Source: Heligmosomoides polygyrus polygyrus (lineage: Eukaryota; Nematoda; Chromadorea; Rhabditida; Heligmosomidae). Taken from it: DNA of 64,000 nucleotides. The translations under genes and the position numbers were made by a program. Under the pieces are notes generated by a model. That model had not been told where the DNA came from, searched no databases, and was given only the letters and a program-made list of their open reading frames with translations. The stretch spans positions 20,274,001-20,338,000 of the forward strand of contig OX377202.1 in the NCBI GenBank assembly GCA_947396885.1, written 5' to 3'. Positions 44,367 to 54,976 of the stretch are shown here, piece by piece (the stretch's first letter is position 1; every line of letters begins with the position of its first letter).

Positions 44367-44717
44367 AGCCCTGGGGCAAACGAAGTCGCTGGACATGAAT
44401 CTGAAGTTTGTTTTCGAAGTATCGATTGCCATCAATCGGTTTTGATCAAATTATCGATTTTTTGTGGATGCGGTCCAGGCGGTTCGAAACGTTAGCCCTA
44501 GGACAATCGTGGCCGCTGAACACGAACCTGAAGTTCGTTCTTGAAGCGACGATCGCCACCAATCGATATTGATCCAATTATCGATTTTTTGTGAATGTCG
44601 TTCAAGTGGTCCGATACATTAGACCTCGGGTGATCGAGCTCGCTGAACACGAATTTGAAGTTCGTTTTTAAGGTTCCGATCGCCATCAATCAATACTGAT
44701 CAAATTACGGAGCACGA
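44367..44717 (+). repeat. 127-bp tandem repeat, about 2.8 copies
   Basis: Units start at 44367, 44494 and 44621 (AGCCCTGGGG, AGCCCTAGGA, AGACCTCGGG). They share GAACACGAACCTGAAGTTCG-like and AATTATCGATTTTTTGTG blocks. Copies differ by about a fifth of positions, so the array is old. Confidence 0.85.
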
Positions 44718-44719
44718 AA

Positions 44720-44905
44720 ATGGCGGAGAATACCCAGACGTGCCAGGGGATTCGGGAAGTGCGGAATACGTCGCATGACGTGCCTGGGGACTCAGAAGCG
44801 TGGCAAAGACGTCGCTCATCGTGTTTGGGGATTCAGGTAGACGTGCCGAAGACGTCGTCTAATGTGCCTGGGGATTCAGAAGGCGTGCCGGAGAAGTCGT
44901 CCGCT
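44720..44905 (+). repeat. Degenerate 40-43 bp tandem repeat, R1-related
   Basis: Four units of GTGCCTGGGGATTCAG..GACGTCG. The consensus resembles GTGCCTGGCGACTCAG in R1 (57506, 63803). A short frame with VPGDSE repeats results. Confidence 0.7.
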
Positions 44906-45097
44906 AAAGGTAGATCATTGAGGGAAGCCAGTACCGATAAAGGAGGACCGTTTCACTAGGGGAAAACCAGTAGTGAGAAACTAATAGATCGCCCTATCAT
45001 ATTATTATATATACTGTACGTACTGCGAGCCTTTTGTACTCCTAGGTAGTAAAGAAAGCTGTACAAGTAGAGCAGCTAGCTTGATGTAATTGTCCTT

Positions 45098-45185
45098 AGC
45101 TTAGTGATACTGCAGCATCGCGCGAAGCGCGCAAGTGTGAGGCACCGACAGGCTGACGTAGCGCTTGTTTGTACATAATTTTTTA
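45098..45185 (+). repeat. Dispersed repeat, MITE-free relative of 30797-31020
   Basis: GCATCGCGCGAAGCGCGCAAG and GCGCTTGTTTGTACATAATT match the split copy near 30.8 kb and give the pre-insertion state of its MITE site. Confidence 0.65.
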
Positions 45186-46387
45186 AATTCATTTTTAATA
45201 TTACGTTAAAATGGTGAAGGTTTTGAAACTTTGAAACTTACAGTAGGTCGATCAGCTGACGATCAGCTGACTCTGGTCTTCGTTCTAACAAAAATAGCTC
45301 GACTGTAATACAGTATTCGCTATCAGGCCGTATAACTCATAACATACTACAATGTAAGTCATTTTGCTTTCTCAAGAATATTGACACAGTGGCATTACTT
45401 TTTATCTTAATCTTGTCTTCCGGCTATACTTTTTAGGTCTAAATGATTGAATTGAATTTTGTGTTTGTTGTTTTTGGAATGAAATGAAACTTCTAGCTTC
45501 GTGCAAAAGCACAGTTCCATAAACATAAGCATACGCATATGTGAACATTTTAATCGTGCAAGAATAAATGTTAGTAGATAGTCAAATTCGGCTCAATGTT
45601 TTCATAAAGTTTATAGCTTATTTCGCTATTATCTAGCATGTTATATTTAGACAAAATGTGTCTATTTTTAAAAATGCATTTACCAATGTTATTCGCAATA
45701 AATACTCTGTTATTTACAAAAACTTTGTAAAAATCCTTTAATTTATCACAAAATTATCTAAATTTTGAGCAAGTATTCTAGGGATTTTTGTAAATATAAT
45801 ACTTCGTTTTACTCCGATTGAAACTGCAGAAAGCTGGTTTCTACGTGGTTATCTACAATTTTTAGGGTTAGGTCCAGATAATTACATGTGTCTTCAGCGT
45901 TATGTGTCTTCTCAGAATCAAGTGTATTTTTGTATATTAATCTAAGAGTGTTATCAATGATGTTTTCGGTAAAGTTATGAAGGTCAACTGATATTCACTG
46001 TTGTATTCTTTCCGAAAGAACAAGTCTGGAAGCAAATTAGCAACGAATTTCCAGAGACGAAAGGCATGGTTGTCTGTGGGAAATTAAGAAAACCTAGATG
46101 GGGTACAACTAATTCGAGCAAGAGGCTGCTAACGAAGTATATTTTAAAAAATGCAAAAATCATTAGAAAACAAGGTTGGAGCAGTGCCGCTAAGACTGCC
46201 GTGAGTGTTTTCGCAGGTGGTTCTTATACCCCGCAAATGTCAATATTTAAATGGCCTTTCAACTTTCATTCTAACGGCACCTTCGACAGAACAAACTCAG
46301 ACCCCTCTTTTCAATTAAAAATTGCCTGCCAAAGTCGCTTTTTATGTTAGGCTTCTAGTTCGGTTCGTTTTGAGTGTTCATTGGGGC
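45186..46387. other. No recognisable gene
   Basis: AT-rich. A frame at 46066-46350 (95 codons) lacks known motifs, and its middle contains a short dispersed piece (TCTTATACCCCGCAAATGTC). No annotation is proposed. Confidence 0.35.
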
Positions 46388-46460
46388 AACAGACTTAGCG
46401 CCCGATCTGACTACTGGTAGGAGATCCGCCTCGGAAGCGGATGGGAGTCGATCGAGGATA
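46388..46460 (+). repeat. tRNA-like sequence
   Basis: An anticodon-arm-like TCCGCCTCGGAAGCGGA (5-bp stem, 7-nt loop) follows a D-arm-like GACTACTGGTAGGAG. The T arm (GTCGATCGAGGA) does not fold normally. Probably a pseudogene or SINE head. Confidence 0.35.
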
Positions 46461-46764
46461 GGTGGCGAATCGATACTAAGTGACTTTCTGTGAGGCCTTG
46501 GCCCTCGCCATTTGTATAGATCTCACTTTCGGTTGTCAATTTGAGGGCAAATCAGTAACATCGACAAACAAACATGTTTAAATTGTTGTTAGACGTCGAT
46601 GTTTCGGATGGTGTTGTTGTCCTTTGTCCAAAATTGTTGTGTCATTGTATTCTATGTTATTGAAAAGTTATGAAAATAATAATTTTAATTAAAAAATAAC
46701 AATAATATATTAATTATTTTAAGAAATTTAAAGCATAGATTCACACCAAATTCTATTGGTTGGC

Positions 46765-47005
46765 AGGGAGCGCAGTCGGATGAGACTGCAGCATGCCAGG
46801 TAAGCATTCAATCCTCCCGGGTTGGTGAAATGGTACCAGACTCGTTTTAATGGGATGAAACATTGAATTTTCCATCAGTCGGCCATCGAAAGTCGATGTA
46901 TGGCCAAGTACGCATTCAAATCGCCCCCACGATATTCCGTAGAAGTTGAAAGCGTGGCGCTTCCCAGAGGAGATTGTAATGCCGTCCTTTATTGCTTTCT
47001 CGGTT
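46765..47005 (+). repeat. tRNA-derived SINE with deleted B box
   Basis: AGGGAGCGCAGTCGGATGAG (A box) leads directly into CCTCCCGGGTTGGTGAAATG, then AGTCGGCCATCGAAAGTCG and GTAGAAGTTGAAAGCGTGGCG. The 3' block GTAATGCCGTCCTTTATTG ends it. Confidence 0.7.
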
Positions 47006-47294
47006 ATTGTTTCACACGACCAACTTTGTTGACCGGTTTTCAATCCCCACCGTGTGCCACCATATTCGCGTCGGTTCTACCGCTAAACCGTAGGCAAACA
47101 TCGATGACGGCTGATACTGCTGAGAAGCTGTAGTATCCGCCATCATATTTATTGCACTTATAACTGCGCTGTAATCGAAGGGAACAAAACTTATAGCACT
47201 ATCAGAAATACAATATAATGTTCTTCGATCCCATTCGTCCAATTAGTAAAAGAATGTTCAAAAGAAAAAATCGTAGCAGATCAAGCTCATTATT

Positions 47295-49345
47295 AGCACG
47301 TTGACGATCGGGCAATTTTCGCGCGTCGGGCTCGCGGGACCGCGCGTATTGCGCGCGTGTGACACGATATTTCGTCACCTTAGCTTGGCATAAATTGAAT
47401 GTTCAGAATGCACACACCCAATCTGATATTCGCTGTCTAAATCTTGGTTTTGTTTTTGCAATACTCTCTAAACCTTTTCTTTTTCGCAATGAGCTTCCCT
47501 CCTTTCTCGATTTTGATGGTCTAATTAGAAAATGATTGTGTTTGATGTGGAACTTAGACGAAAAAATTTTTAGAATTGCCATCAGAAATCGTCATCATTA
47601 ACATTCTGGATGACAATGTTGACGAACTAAACGAAAGTTTTGACGACTTGTTGATCGACAGCGATCTTGAAGCACACGATAGCATGGAAGCGACGACATG
47701 GCTCCTGCTGTGGTACCTGACTCCGATTGAGCTGATTCTGACCCCTCAGATGACGAAGATAACGAATAAGCAGAAAACACCTGGATGGGCGACGCTCAAA
47801 AACATGATAAGTGTGACTTTAGCGAGCCTGTTAAGGCTACCGCAGACTTTTGAGCCAACGGCGGGCGGCGGACGGCGAAATCGATGATTCACGCCGCTCA
47901 ACGGCGGCTGCCGGCCGGCCAGCAGCGCCGCTCAGCGGCGACGGCGAGGTACTGTAGTCTTTATAGTCGGGACCAACTGGTGACGCGCCCGTTTCTGCTC
48001 TGGATCCCCGCCGCGAAAGGGCAGAGCGCAGACAGTCTCTCCCGGCGCCGCTGGAGTGGCGCCGTCTCGTATGATTCAAATCATTTTCGGCGGTGCCGCT
48101 CCAGCTGCGCCGCTGGCGGCGAGCTTTGTTCCCTGCCCTATAATGAAGGATAGGGCAGCGGCAACGCCGCAGAGGTCTGCGAGGGCCTTCAGTCCTGATC
48201 CAGGGGTGGATAACTGTGAACCTCTATGGACAGGAGAAGGGTCATGACTGGCGTAACACCGACATGAACGAATTGAAGACGTTCTTTGGCCTCTGTTTGG
48301 AGATGCCTCGCTGTCATCTTGACAACATGTGAAATTACTGCTCTCTAGAACCACGAAACTTGGCCCAGAAACGGGCATTCGATTGCTGGAGATTTTATGG
48401 CAAGAAGACGGTTTGACGGAATTCTAAAGCATCTTCACTATGTCGACAACGCTGCTGCAGACAAGTCGAACAAGCTATTCAAATTGCAGCCTATTTTGTG
48501 CTACCCGAATAGTCGTTTCCAAGCAATGTGCAGAGCTGAGAAAAGCTGAGCATCGGCGAATCGATGGTGCCTTTCAAAGGGAGAGTATCGTTTTGGCAGT
48601 ACAATGGAACAAAGCGCCATCGACTTGGAATCAAACTCTTCAAGCTCTGCTCTCGCGCTGGCTACGCCCAAAAGGTCAAGGTCTACGCCGGAAAAGTCCA
48701 GAGCGGAAAACCAGTTGGGCAGAAGCTGTAGTGTTCGAGTTGATGGACGGTTTCCTACTGCAAGGTTGTTGTCTCTGCACCGATAACTGGTATACCAGTT
48801 TACCGCTTGCCCACAGTCTGCTCAAGAAGAAGACGGACTTGATGGGAACTTTTAGAAGGAATTGTAAGGGCATCCCAGATTGTCAGAGACAACAAACTGT
48901 AAAAAGAAGAGGCAGTTCACAAACAAAACGGGAAAGGAGTTCTAGTTTTAAAATGGAAGGACAGAAAGGACATCCACATGCTGTCTACCAAACACGATAC
49001 CTGCCGCCATCCCAACGGTAAACCCTTGGTTATTATTGCTACAGCACAATGAAACAATTCGTTGATCTCAGCGACCAGATGGCTGCCTATACTCCGTTTG
49101 TGAGGAAGACAACCAAGGGGTATATTCGGCTGTTTCTCCTTCTCCTTACCCAGACAGCCTTGGTCAACCTTTGGTTTTTGAACAGCGAGAAGTTCAAAAA
49201 AATCAGAAACGGTTACTTCAAGGAATTAATTGTTGACGAATTGCTGTACATGGACTGCGGAAACGACTCGAACAGCAATTCAAGATCTCGCAAGCAGACC
49301 CTGGTTTCTGATCCAGATGTAAAGACAGCGAACCCTGGTTTCTGA
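47295..49345 (+). pseudogene. piggyBac-type transposase pseudogene
   Basis: Frames in order: an acidic N-terminus (ILDDNVDELNESFDDLLIDS, about 47605); ELKTFFGLCLEMPRCHLDNM (about 48265); GESMVPFKGRVSFWQYNGTK (about 48555), the hallmark conserved Asp/Glu core; TDNWYTSLPLAHSLLKKKTDL (about 48780); LKWKDRKDIHMLSTKH; and FVDLSDQMAAYTPFVRKTTK (about 49060). Stops and several frameshifts disable it. A MITE is inserted at 47835-48186. The left end may be near 47295 (CACGTTGACGATCGGGC); TTAA duplications were not found. Confidence 0.85.
47835..48186. mobile_element. GC-rich MITE inside the piggyBac copy
   Basis: AAGGCTACCGCAGACTTTTG opposes CAGAGGTCTGCGAGGGCCTT. The interior GGCGCCGCTGGAGTGGCGCC and GATAGGGCAGCGGCAACGCCG matches 37990-38425 in inverted orientation. 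Flanking TTA/TCA could be a mutated PIF/Harbinger duplication. It interrupts the transposase between the acidic N-terminus and the core. Confidence 0.75.
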
Positions 49346-49959
49346 TCCAGATCTAATGACAGACGAATGTGTTCTGATTGCTACAACTCGACTTCCGCAA
49401 CTTCAGGTAGATCTGCGAATATTTTTGCTTCAAACCAATGATTATGAAAACACCAAATACTCATAATTTAGGTAGACCGACCGCAAAAAATCTAGCTAAG
49501 GCGCTTAAGACAAAATATGGTGAATGCAACAAATTCTGTTGTTTAGATTGCTTCCAAACAACTCATCGTTGTTGATTGTCGATTAAAAATGTTTTCTGTC
49601 TGGACTTTGTTTGTGAAGTTGATCTCTTTAGTGACGTTTGATAACAACCAAGTAGTTGTTGTTTGTAATCATGTTTGTTACCTTTAAATCTTAAAATGAA
49701 ATCTTAAAATAACTCTGAAGTTCAATGGATAGCTGGTCGATGCCATTTATACGTTGCCTTTGATATACTTCCACGTGGCCATGCCACTCGTAACTTATCG
49801 TAAGCGAAGTTCGAGAAGCGGATATCAGATTCGTGACCAGCGCCTCGGATAATCCCATTCAGGGAGTTTGGACAAAGGTGGTGACAACATTAGTTATCGA
49901 TATGGGTGCTAACCGGTCGTAATTTACCAAACGTTCCCGATCTAATCCTCTGACCTGAT
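49346..49959. other. No recognisable gene
   Basis: Contains the probable 3' flank of the piggyBac copy. No inverted terminus could be identified. Confidence 0.35.
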
Positions 49960-50397
49960 CTCAGGGCCGCGATCTTTAACACGACTGTACTGCCAGCCTT
50001 ATGTTACGTAACCGAAACCTGGCTTGAAAAGAATGCATCATTTTCTTTGATGCTGTCAACCCCTCGCGATTTGGAAAGATGTATCTTGAAGGCAAACATA
50101 CGTCAGCAATGGTTGCTCGGTTTACAAAATTCAGATCTGAAGAAGAAGGCTAATTTGGTGGAGACGTTCCAGTACATGAAAAAGCCGGAACATCGCTGGG
50201 CTGATCGCTTATTTCGGCGAAAAGAAGACGGATGGAGTCTACGAATTACCGAATGGCATCCAAAAAATAAATATTGTAGGCTGGGAGCGACAAGATGGTC
50301 AGACTCATTCTCGAGATCATTTAAGGAACACGGTCTGCTACATTGGATGAAGTTCGACAGAAATCGGAAGGAATGGAAGAGCTGCGGTTCCCACTAG
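49960..50397 (+). pseudogene. RTE retrotransposon, 3' fragment
   Basis: TTVLPALCYVTETW-like start, then SLMLSTPRDLERCILKANIR, ETFQYMKKPEHRWADRLFRR and RLGATRWSDSFSRSFKEHGL match the C-terminal region at 18600-19002. It is 5'-truncated with minor frame damage. Confidence 0.8.
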
Positions 50398-51384
50398 GAC
50401 AACACCTAAGAATGGATCATCAATGTATTAACGTATATATAGAGCAAAATTGCCATCGCTGAGAAGTTTACTGGTAGAATATCTTCATAGCCGTGCGGGC
50501 AAAGAACACATTCGGGTAGGAAAGTCTAGCGAGTTCTTCCCAGTTACGTCGACAGCCTCAGTGAAACACGGCTTAACTGGGAGAATCACTTGGGATAACC
50601 TGAAAACACCAAGGTGTTATCAAATCGACGAACCGGCAACGCTGTAGCAACGCTCATTCTACCTGCTGCTTCGACGAAAGACGCTCATCGCCATCGTTAC
50701 TCTGATGAAAGATGTCCAACAAGGATATGGCTCGTCTTCAACGGACTGTCATGGAAGGAGTGAGAAGTGTACGTTTTATTGTCCCTTGTAGATAAAAACC
50801 GCTCAGCTTTAGCGAACTACCGAGAAGCCGCGGGACTATTTGCCGCACTAAAGACGTTCGATAGAAAGATTCAGTGCCTTTCAGGTTATACGGTCGCACT
50901 CGTTGCTTTTTTCGGCTACAGGAAAGCCGTCCGCCCAACAAAACTGGAGTGACCTGACCAATGGGATTACCATACTTCGTAGGACCCTTAGCAAGCTAGA
51001 AGCTCATGCCTATGGTACGCATCGTTTCTTCTTATTTGGTAGTATTTAGTAGAGGAATGCGTCATTATGCCTACTCTTCAGAAGTGCTTTCGTCACGATT
51101 CGAGCGTGTGAACGTAAACTGCGGTCAGACGAAGCGTTCGCACAGCTACACCTCTGTAGATTCGAACGGTAATACTAGTCCGGTGGAAAAGATTTTTGAA
51201 GATGTCATGTCGCTGAACGACGAGTCGGAAGACGAGTTTGACGTCGTTCAGCCTGTGAGCGAGAAGGAGCTTGGTGAAGTGAGTCCTCAAGCTTTTTTCC
51301 GGCGCTATCCTTTCTGGATGGGTGGAGAGATTTGGCTAGATTCATCTTGGATATGATAGTCCTAGATGGACGCAGAAAAGATAT
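50398..51384. other. Unassigned, with two modest open frames
   Basis: The frame at 51006-51356 (116 codons) has an acidic stretch (EDVMSLNDESEDEFDVVQPV) and a hydrophobic end, but no known domain. Splice context is unclear. It could be an exon or degraded transposon sequence. Confidence 0.3.
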
Positions 51385-51873
51385 GAACTTTAAAGAAGAA
51401 AAATGAAAACACACACCAACAGGCGTCGGTAAAAGAGATGGTCCTGGATTCAAGGGGCTCACACACCCTGTCGAACGCGGGACCTGCCACGAGGAGCCAC
51501 GCACCAACGCACAAATGAGCGGATTTCGGTAATTTCGGCCGTTTTTTTGGGCCAGAACAAAACAACACCCTCACTTCGAGCTCCGTTAGGCGCCTTTTAT
51601 ACTCCCGCCGCGGCGCGGCGCGTCAATTTGGGGAGCGGAGCGGCCAGTCGCGCCGCGCCTCGAATTTGACGCGCCGCTGTGCGATTGCAGTTAGAAAGGG
51701 GAGCGTCAGCGACGCGCGGCCACGAGCATCTGCGCACTACGGTCCGTCCTGCGGAAACAGTCCACGAGTCATTGAGGGACCAAAACAGAAAGGATTTTCT
51801 GGCTGATCAGCGCAATGCATCTTGTCAATGTTTGTCGTGGGATCCCTGTGGGGAGCGACGAATCCCCTCTTAA

Positions 51874-52034
51874 GGCCTCTGTTATACTCTCGCGGGAGCA
51901 TCCGCGGAACGTCCGCGGACTAAGGGTGCACCGCGGACGGCGGGCGTGGAGGAGCGCGGCGATTGGCCAGGGGAGGGATCTCGGCGCGATTCCCGCCCTT
52001 CCGCGGAAGCTCCCGCGGGAGTATAACAGGGGCC
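51874..52034. mobile_element. PIF/Harbinger-like MITE, 161 bp
   Basis: GGCCTCTGTTATACTCTCGCG opposes CGCGGGAGTATAACAGGGGCC. TAA flanks both ends (51871-51873, 52035-52037). The other arm of the inverted repeat (near 53585) and its duplicate (near 58613) lack it, giving an empty site. Confidence 0.85.
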
Positions 52035-52149
52035 TAAGTCTGGAGTCGAAGTCGTTTGCTCCACCTACGGTTGAAACTGGTGTGATATTTAGTCGAATCC
52101 CCTGCAATGCAAACGGCACTAAACCACGCCTTATTTTGCGACGTGTGCG

Positions 52150-52910
52150 GGTCCAAAAGTAAAACTACTGGAACGTACCCATCATATATCTCGTGGCTGG
52201 AGTCTGGTTTTGTGCTTATCGTATTTGTATGTTTGTATGCTACTTACTGAAGGCCACCTGAGAGGTTACCACTTCTGCCCTTTCCAGAAGCATGCCAAAA
52301 CCCCAGCCTGTCTCATGCCGAAACCCCAGTCTGACGAGTCGACCTGTGTCGCGCAAAGATCGCCCAATTCCCAACCCCGAGCAGCCTGGGCTCAATATTC
52401 ACGCAAGATGAGAAGTACGTCTTCTACCTTAACCCTGCCAAGCAGCGAGTCTGGGTGAGGCCTGGTGACCTGTTACCAACCTTGGTTCGGCGAGAAGCAA
52501 CGGCGAGAAGCATCTTTGGAGCTTTTGGGTCTACGCCCATGTGTCGGTTTACCGGAAGCTGTTTCCCAAGAGCACTACGATGAACTCCAAGGCCATGGTG
52601 AACGAAATAGAAGAGATGGGCCGGCGACTCGCTCTTATTCATTCGCAGCGCTTCAAGAAGATTCTCCTCTTCGACAACGACAAGGGACACAAGAATCCAA
52701 GCAGTCCTTGACAACCATATCGAGCAGTTGATCAACACCAGGCCCAAGCAGTTCTGGAAGGATGGGATCAGGAAGTTGGCTGTGCGATGGCAGCAAGGTC
52801 ATTGCCCTTAATGGCAAATACATTCCTCAGCATCGTTGAGTTGTAATTGAGTTATAAAGAAATAAAGATTTTTTCAAATTGTTCCATTACTTTTGCCCCC
52901 CCCCCCCTAA
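52150..52910 (+). pseudogene. mariner-superfamily element, deletion copy (same family as 41400-42112)
   Basis: The plus-strand frame shows EKYVFYLNPAKQRVWVRPGD, then frame-broken sequence. FDN joins directly to the DTRIQAVLD region, so the central catalytic block is deleted. Then come KQFWKDGIRKLAVRWQQG and the terminus ATTACTTTTGCCCCCCCCC..CTAA, followed by TA. The left terminus CCAAAAGTAA (about 52152) is degenerate. Confidence 0.75.
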
Positions 52911-52911
52911 T

Positions 52912-53457
52912 ATTCTTTTCCTAGGTTACAGAAGGTACGGGCTAAGGTCATGGTCACCGATTTCGCCCAAACTCCCTAATCAACCGAACCTACCGTAATC
53001 GCCCGTAACTTCAGCCATCGCATTCATACTCCGCCGCCTCAAGACACCACATTTGACGGAATTTCGGGTTACGGTATTCACCACCGAGATGAATCATTTT
53101 GCTATGTCCTCCTTGTTTTGGCTCCTCAACTAACAAAACAAAGAAGGTGTAGCAAAATTATGGCACTATTGCACTTTCAGGACTTCAGAGGTCGATGAGA
53201 GGTCGAAAAGGTTTTTTTGACCATAATTCTCAGGGGTGGCTTATTTAGGGCACTGATCACGAACCTGGCATCCGTTTTCGGTGACCATTGCCTTAGTCAC
53301 CCGTACCTTTCGTAACCTAGGAAGGAATGGAGATCTGTAGACGTTCACGAAGTTCTACCTACTACACTAAAGATATGTTCAGTGAACAATGACCACGAAA
53401 TGGCAATACGTGAGAAAATTCTGAGCGATTTTCGACAATGAGTACCTTCCAGCAATT
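52912..53457. other. Spacer with sequence shared by the second duplicate
   Basis: From about 53018 on it matches 57980 onwards (CATCGCATTCATACTCCGCC). No gene is seen. Confidence 0.5.
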
Positions 53458-53795
53458 TTACTTTTGAACCCGCATATTTGCAAAATAGAGAGTCGTTTAG
53501 TGCCATTTGCATTGCAGGGGACTCGACTCAATACCACACTGACCAATTTCAACCGTAGGTTGAGCAGTCGACTTCGACCCCAGCTTTAAGAGAGGATTCG
53601 TTGCTCCCCACAGGAATTCCACCACTAACATTAGCCAGATGCATTCGACTGATCGGCCATACGAATCCTTTCTGTTTTGGTTCTTCAGAGACTCATGGAC
53701 CGTCTCCTCCGTCGTCCTTTGTGGCGCACGGAACTCAGTACGTAGAAGTTGATCGCCGCACGTCGCTGACGCTCCCCTTTCTAACTACAATCGCG

Positions 53796-53866
53796 CAGCG
53801 GCGCGTCAAATTCGGGCGCGGCGTGACTGCGCCCCGAATTGACGCGCCGCTGCGCGACGGGGGTAT
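53796..53866. repeat. GC-rich palindrome (MITE core), repeated at 58817-58889
   Basis: CGCGCAGCGGCGCGTCAAATT mirrors AATTGACGCGCCGCTGCGCG. Next to it GGGGTATAAAAGGCGCC with TTA resembles the PIF/Harbinger MITE end at 51594. Confidence 0.7.
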
Positions 53867-54155
53867 AAAAGGCGCCTTACGCAGCTCTCCATGGCAGGAC
53901 TCGCGTTCGATAGAGTGGGTGAACTCTGTTGGTTGCAGCCGAGGTCTCCTGCCAACGCCTGTTGATGAGTGTTTTTACTTTTTCTGTCTATTGCATTTTT
54001 TCGGATCACATTCTTTGCGTTTTAGGTCGACCTATGAATATTGAATGTTTTACATCCTAGACCTATCAAAAATCTCTGCACTCACCCATCTGATCGTGAG
54101 ATAGAGCCTATTCTCCTTTAACATCATTCACGGTACCTCACGACGAGCCTAAAAT

Positions 54156-54807
54156 ATGCTGCAGGAATGGTCAACTGTGATTCGAACGATATCGGACACA
54201 TTGCCACCACCACAGCTGTTCAAAAGGGGCGACAGATTCCTTGCGAAGGTTCTCAGTGCCGTTTCGCCGTTGGAGTTCTATGTTATCAAGGTCGCTCATA
54301 TTAGGTAAGGCGAGTGAAAGGCGAGTGAGTGAGTTATCGCTGAGAAAAATTTGCGACCGTCAGATCTATCCTAATGGGGCTGGGGGAGCACTTGATTCTG
54401 GCTCAACAGTGGTGATGAAACTGAAAGGAAGCTGCTTTACAAAGACAACATAATCTATCCAAGTCGAAGGTAGGCACGTGGTGTTGATTCAATCCTAGTT
54501 AGTGGTTGGCGATCTTGAAAGGCTTCTCGACCCAACGAAACAAACACTATGGTTTTGCCATACGGGCACAAAATCTACAAAATCTAACCTTTTCGCATAT
54601 CTTCACGCTCCCGCGGCTTCATAAATTCGGTCAATGGTGTTCGAACAGTCATCAAGAACTCATTCTCCACGTTCGCATTGCACTGAGCGGTTGCGCTAGC
54701 CATCGCTCCTGCATCATCCTTTCCCTTTTGCCAGGTATTCAGAGCAAATTTTCAGTGAGATTACACCCGAACAACGAGAAAAATCAACTATTGTGGCTAT
54801 TGGGAAA
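54156..54807 (+). CDS. Tudor-like exon pair (partial gene, copy 1)
   Basis: The exon ending at 54304 (frame from 54156; the true start may be the CAG|GAATGG acceptor at 54165) encodes PPPQLFKRGD, then GDRFLAKVLSAVSPLEFYV and IKVAHI. That is the G-D-x-x-x-A-x-V..S-P-x-E-F-Y-V pattern of extended Tudor domains. It ends AG|GTAAGG. After TTTTCAG at 54755, a 52-bp exon (54756-54807) continues in phase as EITPEQREKSTIVAIGK before GTGAGC. Further exons were not identified. Tudor proteins bind methylarginine and often act in germ granules and small-RNA pathways; that role here is inference. Confidence 0.45.
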
Positions 54808-54976
54808 GTGAGCTTGAAGAACGCATAAGAACCTAACAGGGAAACATTTGCGAAAGAACGACCGCACGTACGCCTAAACTACGGTGTAGATTTTGTGCGC
54901 ACGTGGTAAATCATTTCTAACAAAACGAAACGCAATAAGGTAATAACATGCAGAAATAAGGGCACTCGATTTAGTA

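Larger units (their letters stand above)
51385..53995. mobile_element. Large inverted-repeat structure (arms about 0.5-0.8 kb)
   Basis: The left arm (51385-52165) mirrors the right arm (53458-53995). CAACAGGCGTCGGTAAAAG mirrors the GCCAACGCCTGTTG region, and GTGGGGAGCGACGAATCC mirrors GGATTCGTTGCTCCCCAC. GCGGGTCCAAAAGTAAAAC mirrors TTTTACTTTTGAACCCGC. The left arm is longer because of a MITE at 51874. The spacer holds a mariner-like copy. No transposase of its own is seen. The right arm recurs at about 58480-59020. Confidence 0.75.

Noticed and set aside
47837..48378. Several 60-100 codon frames on both strands
   Set aside because: All fall in a GC-rich MITE where stops are rare; the composition explains them.
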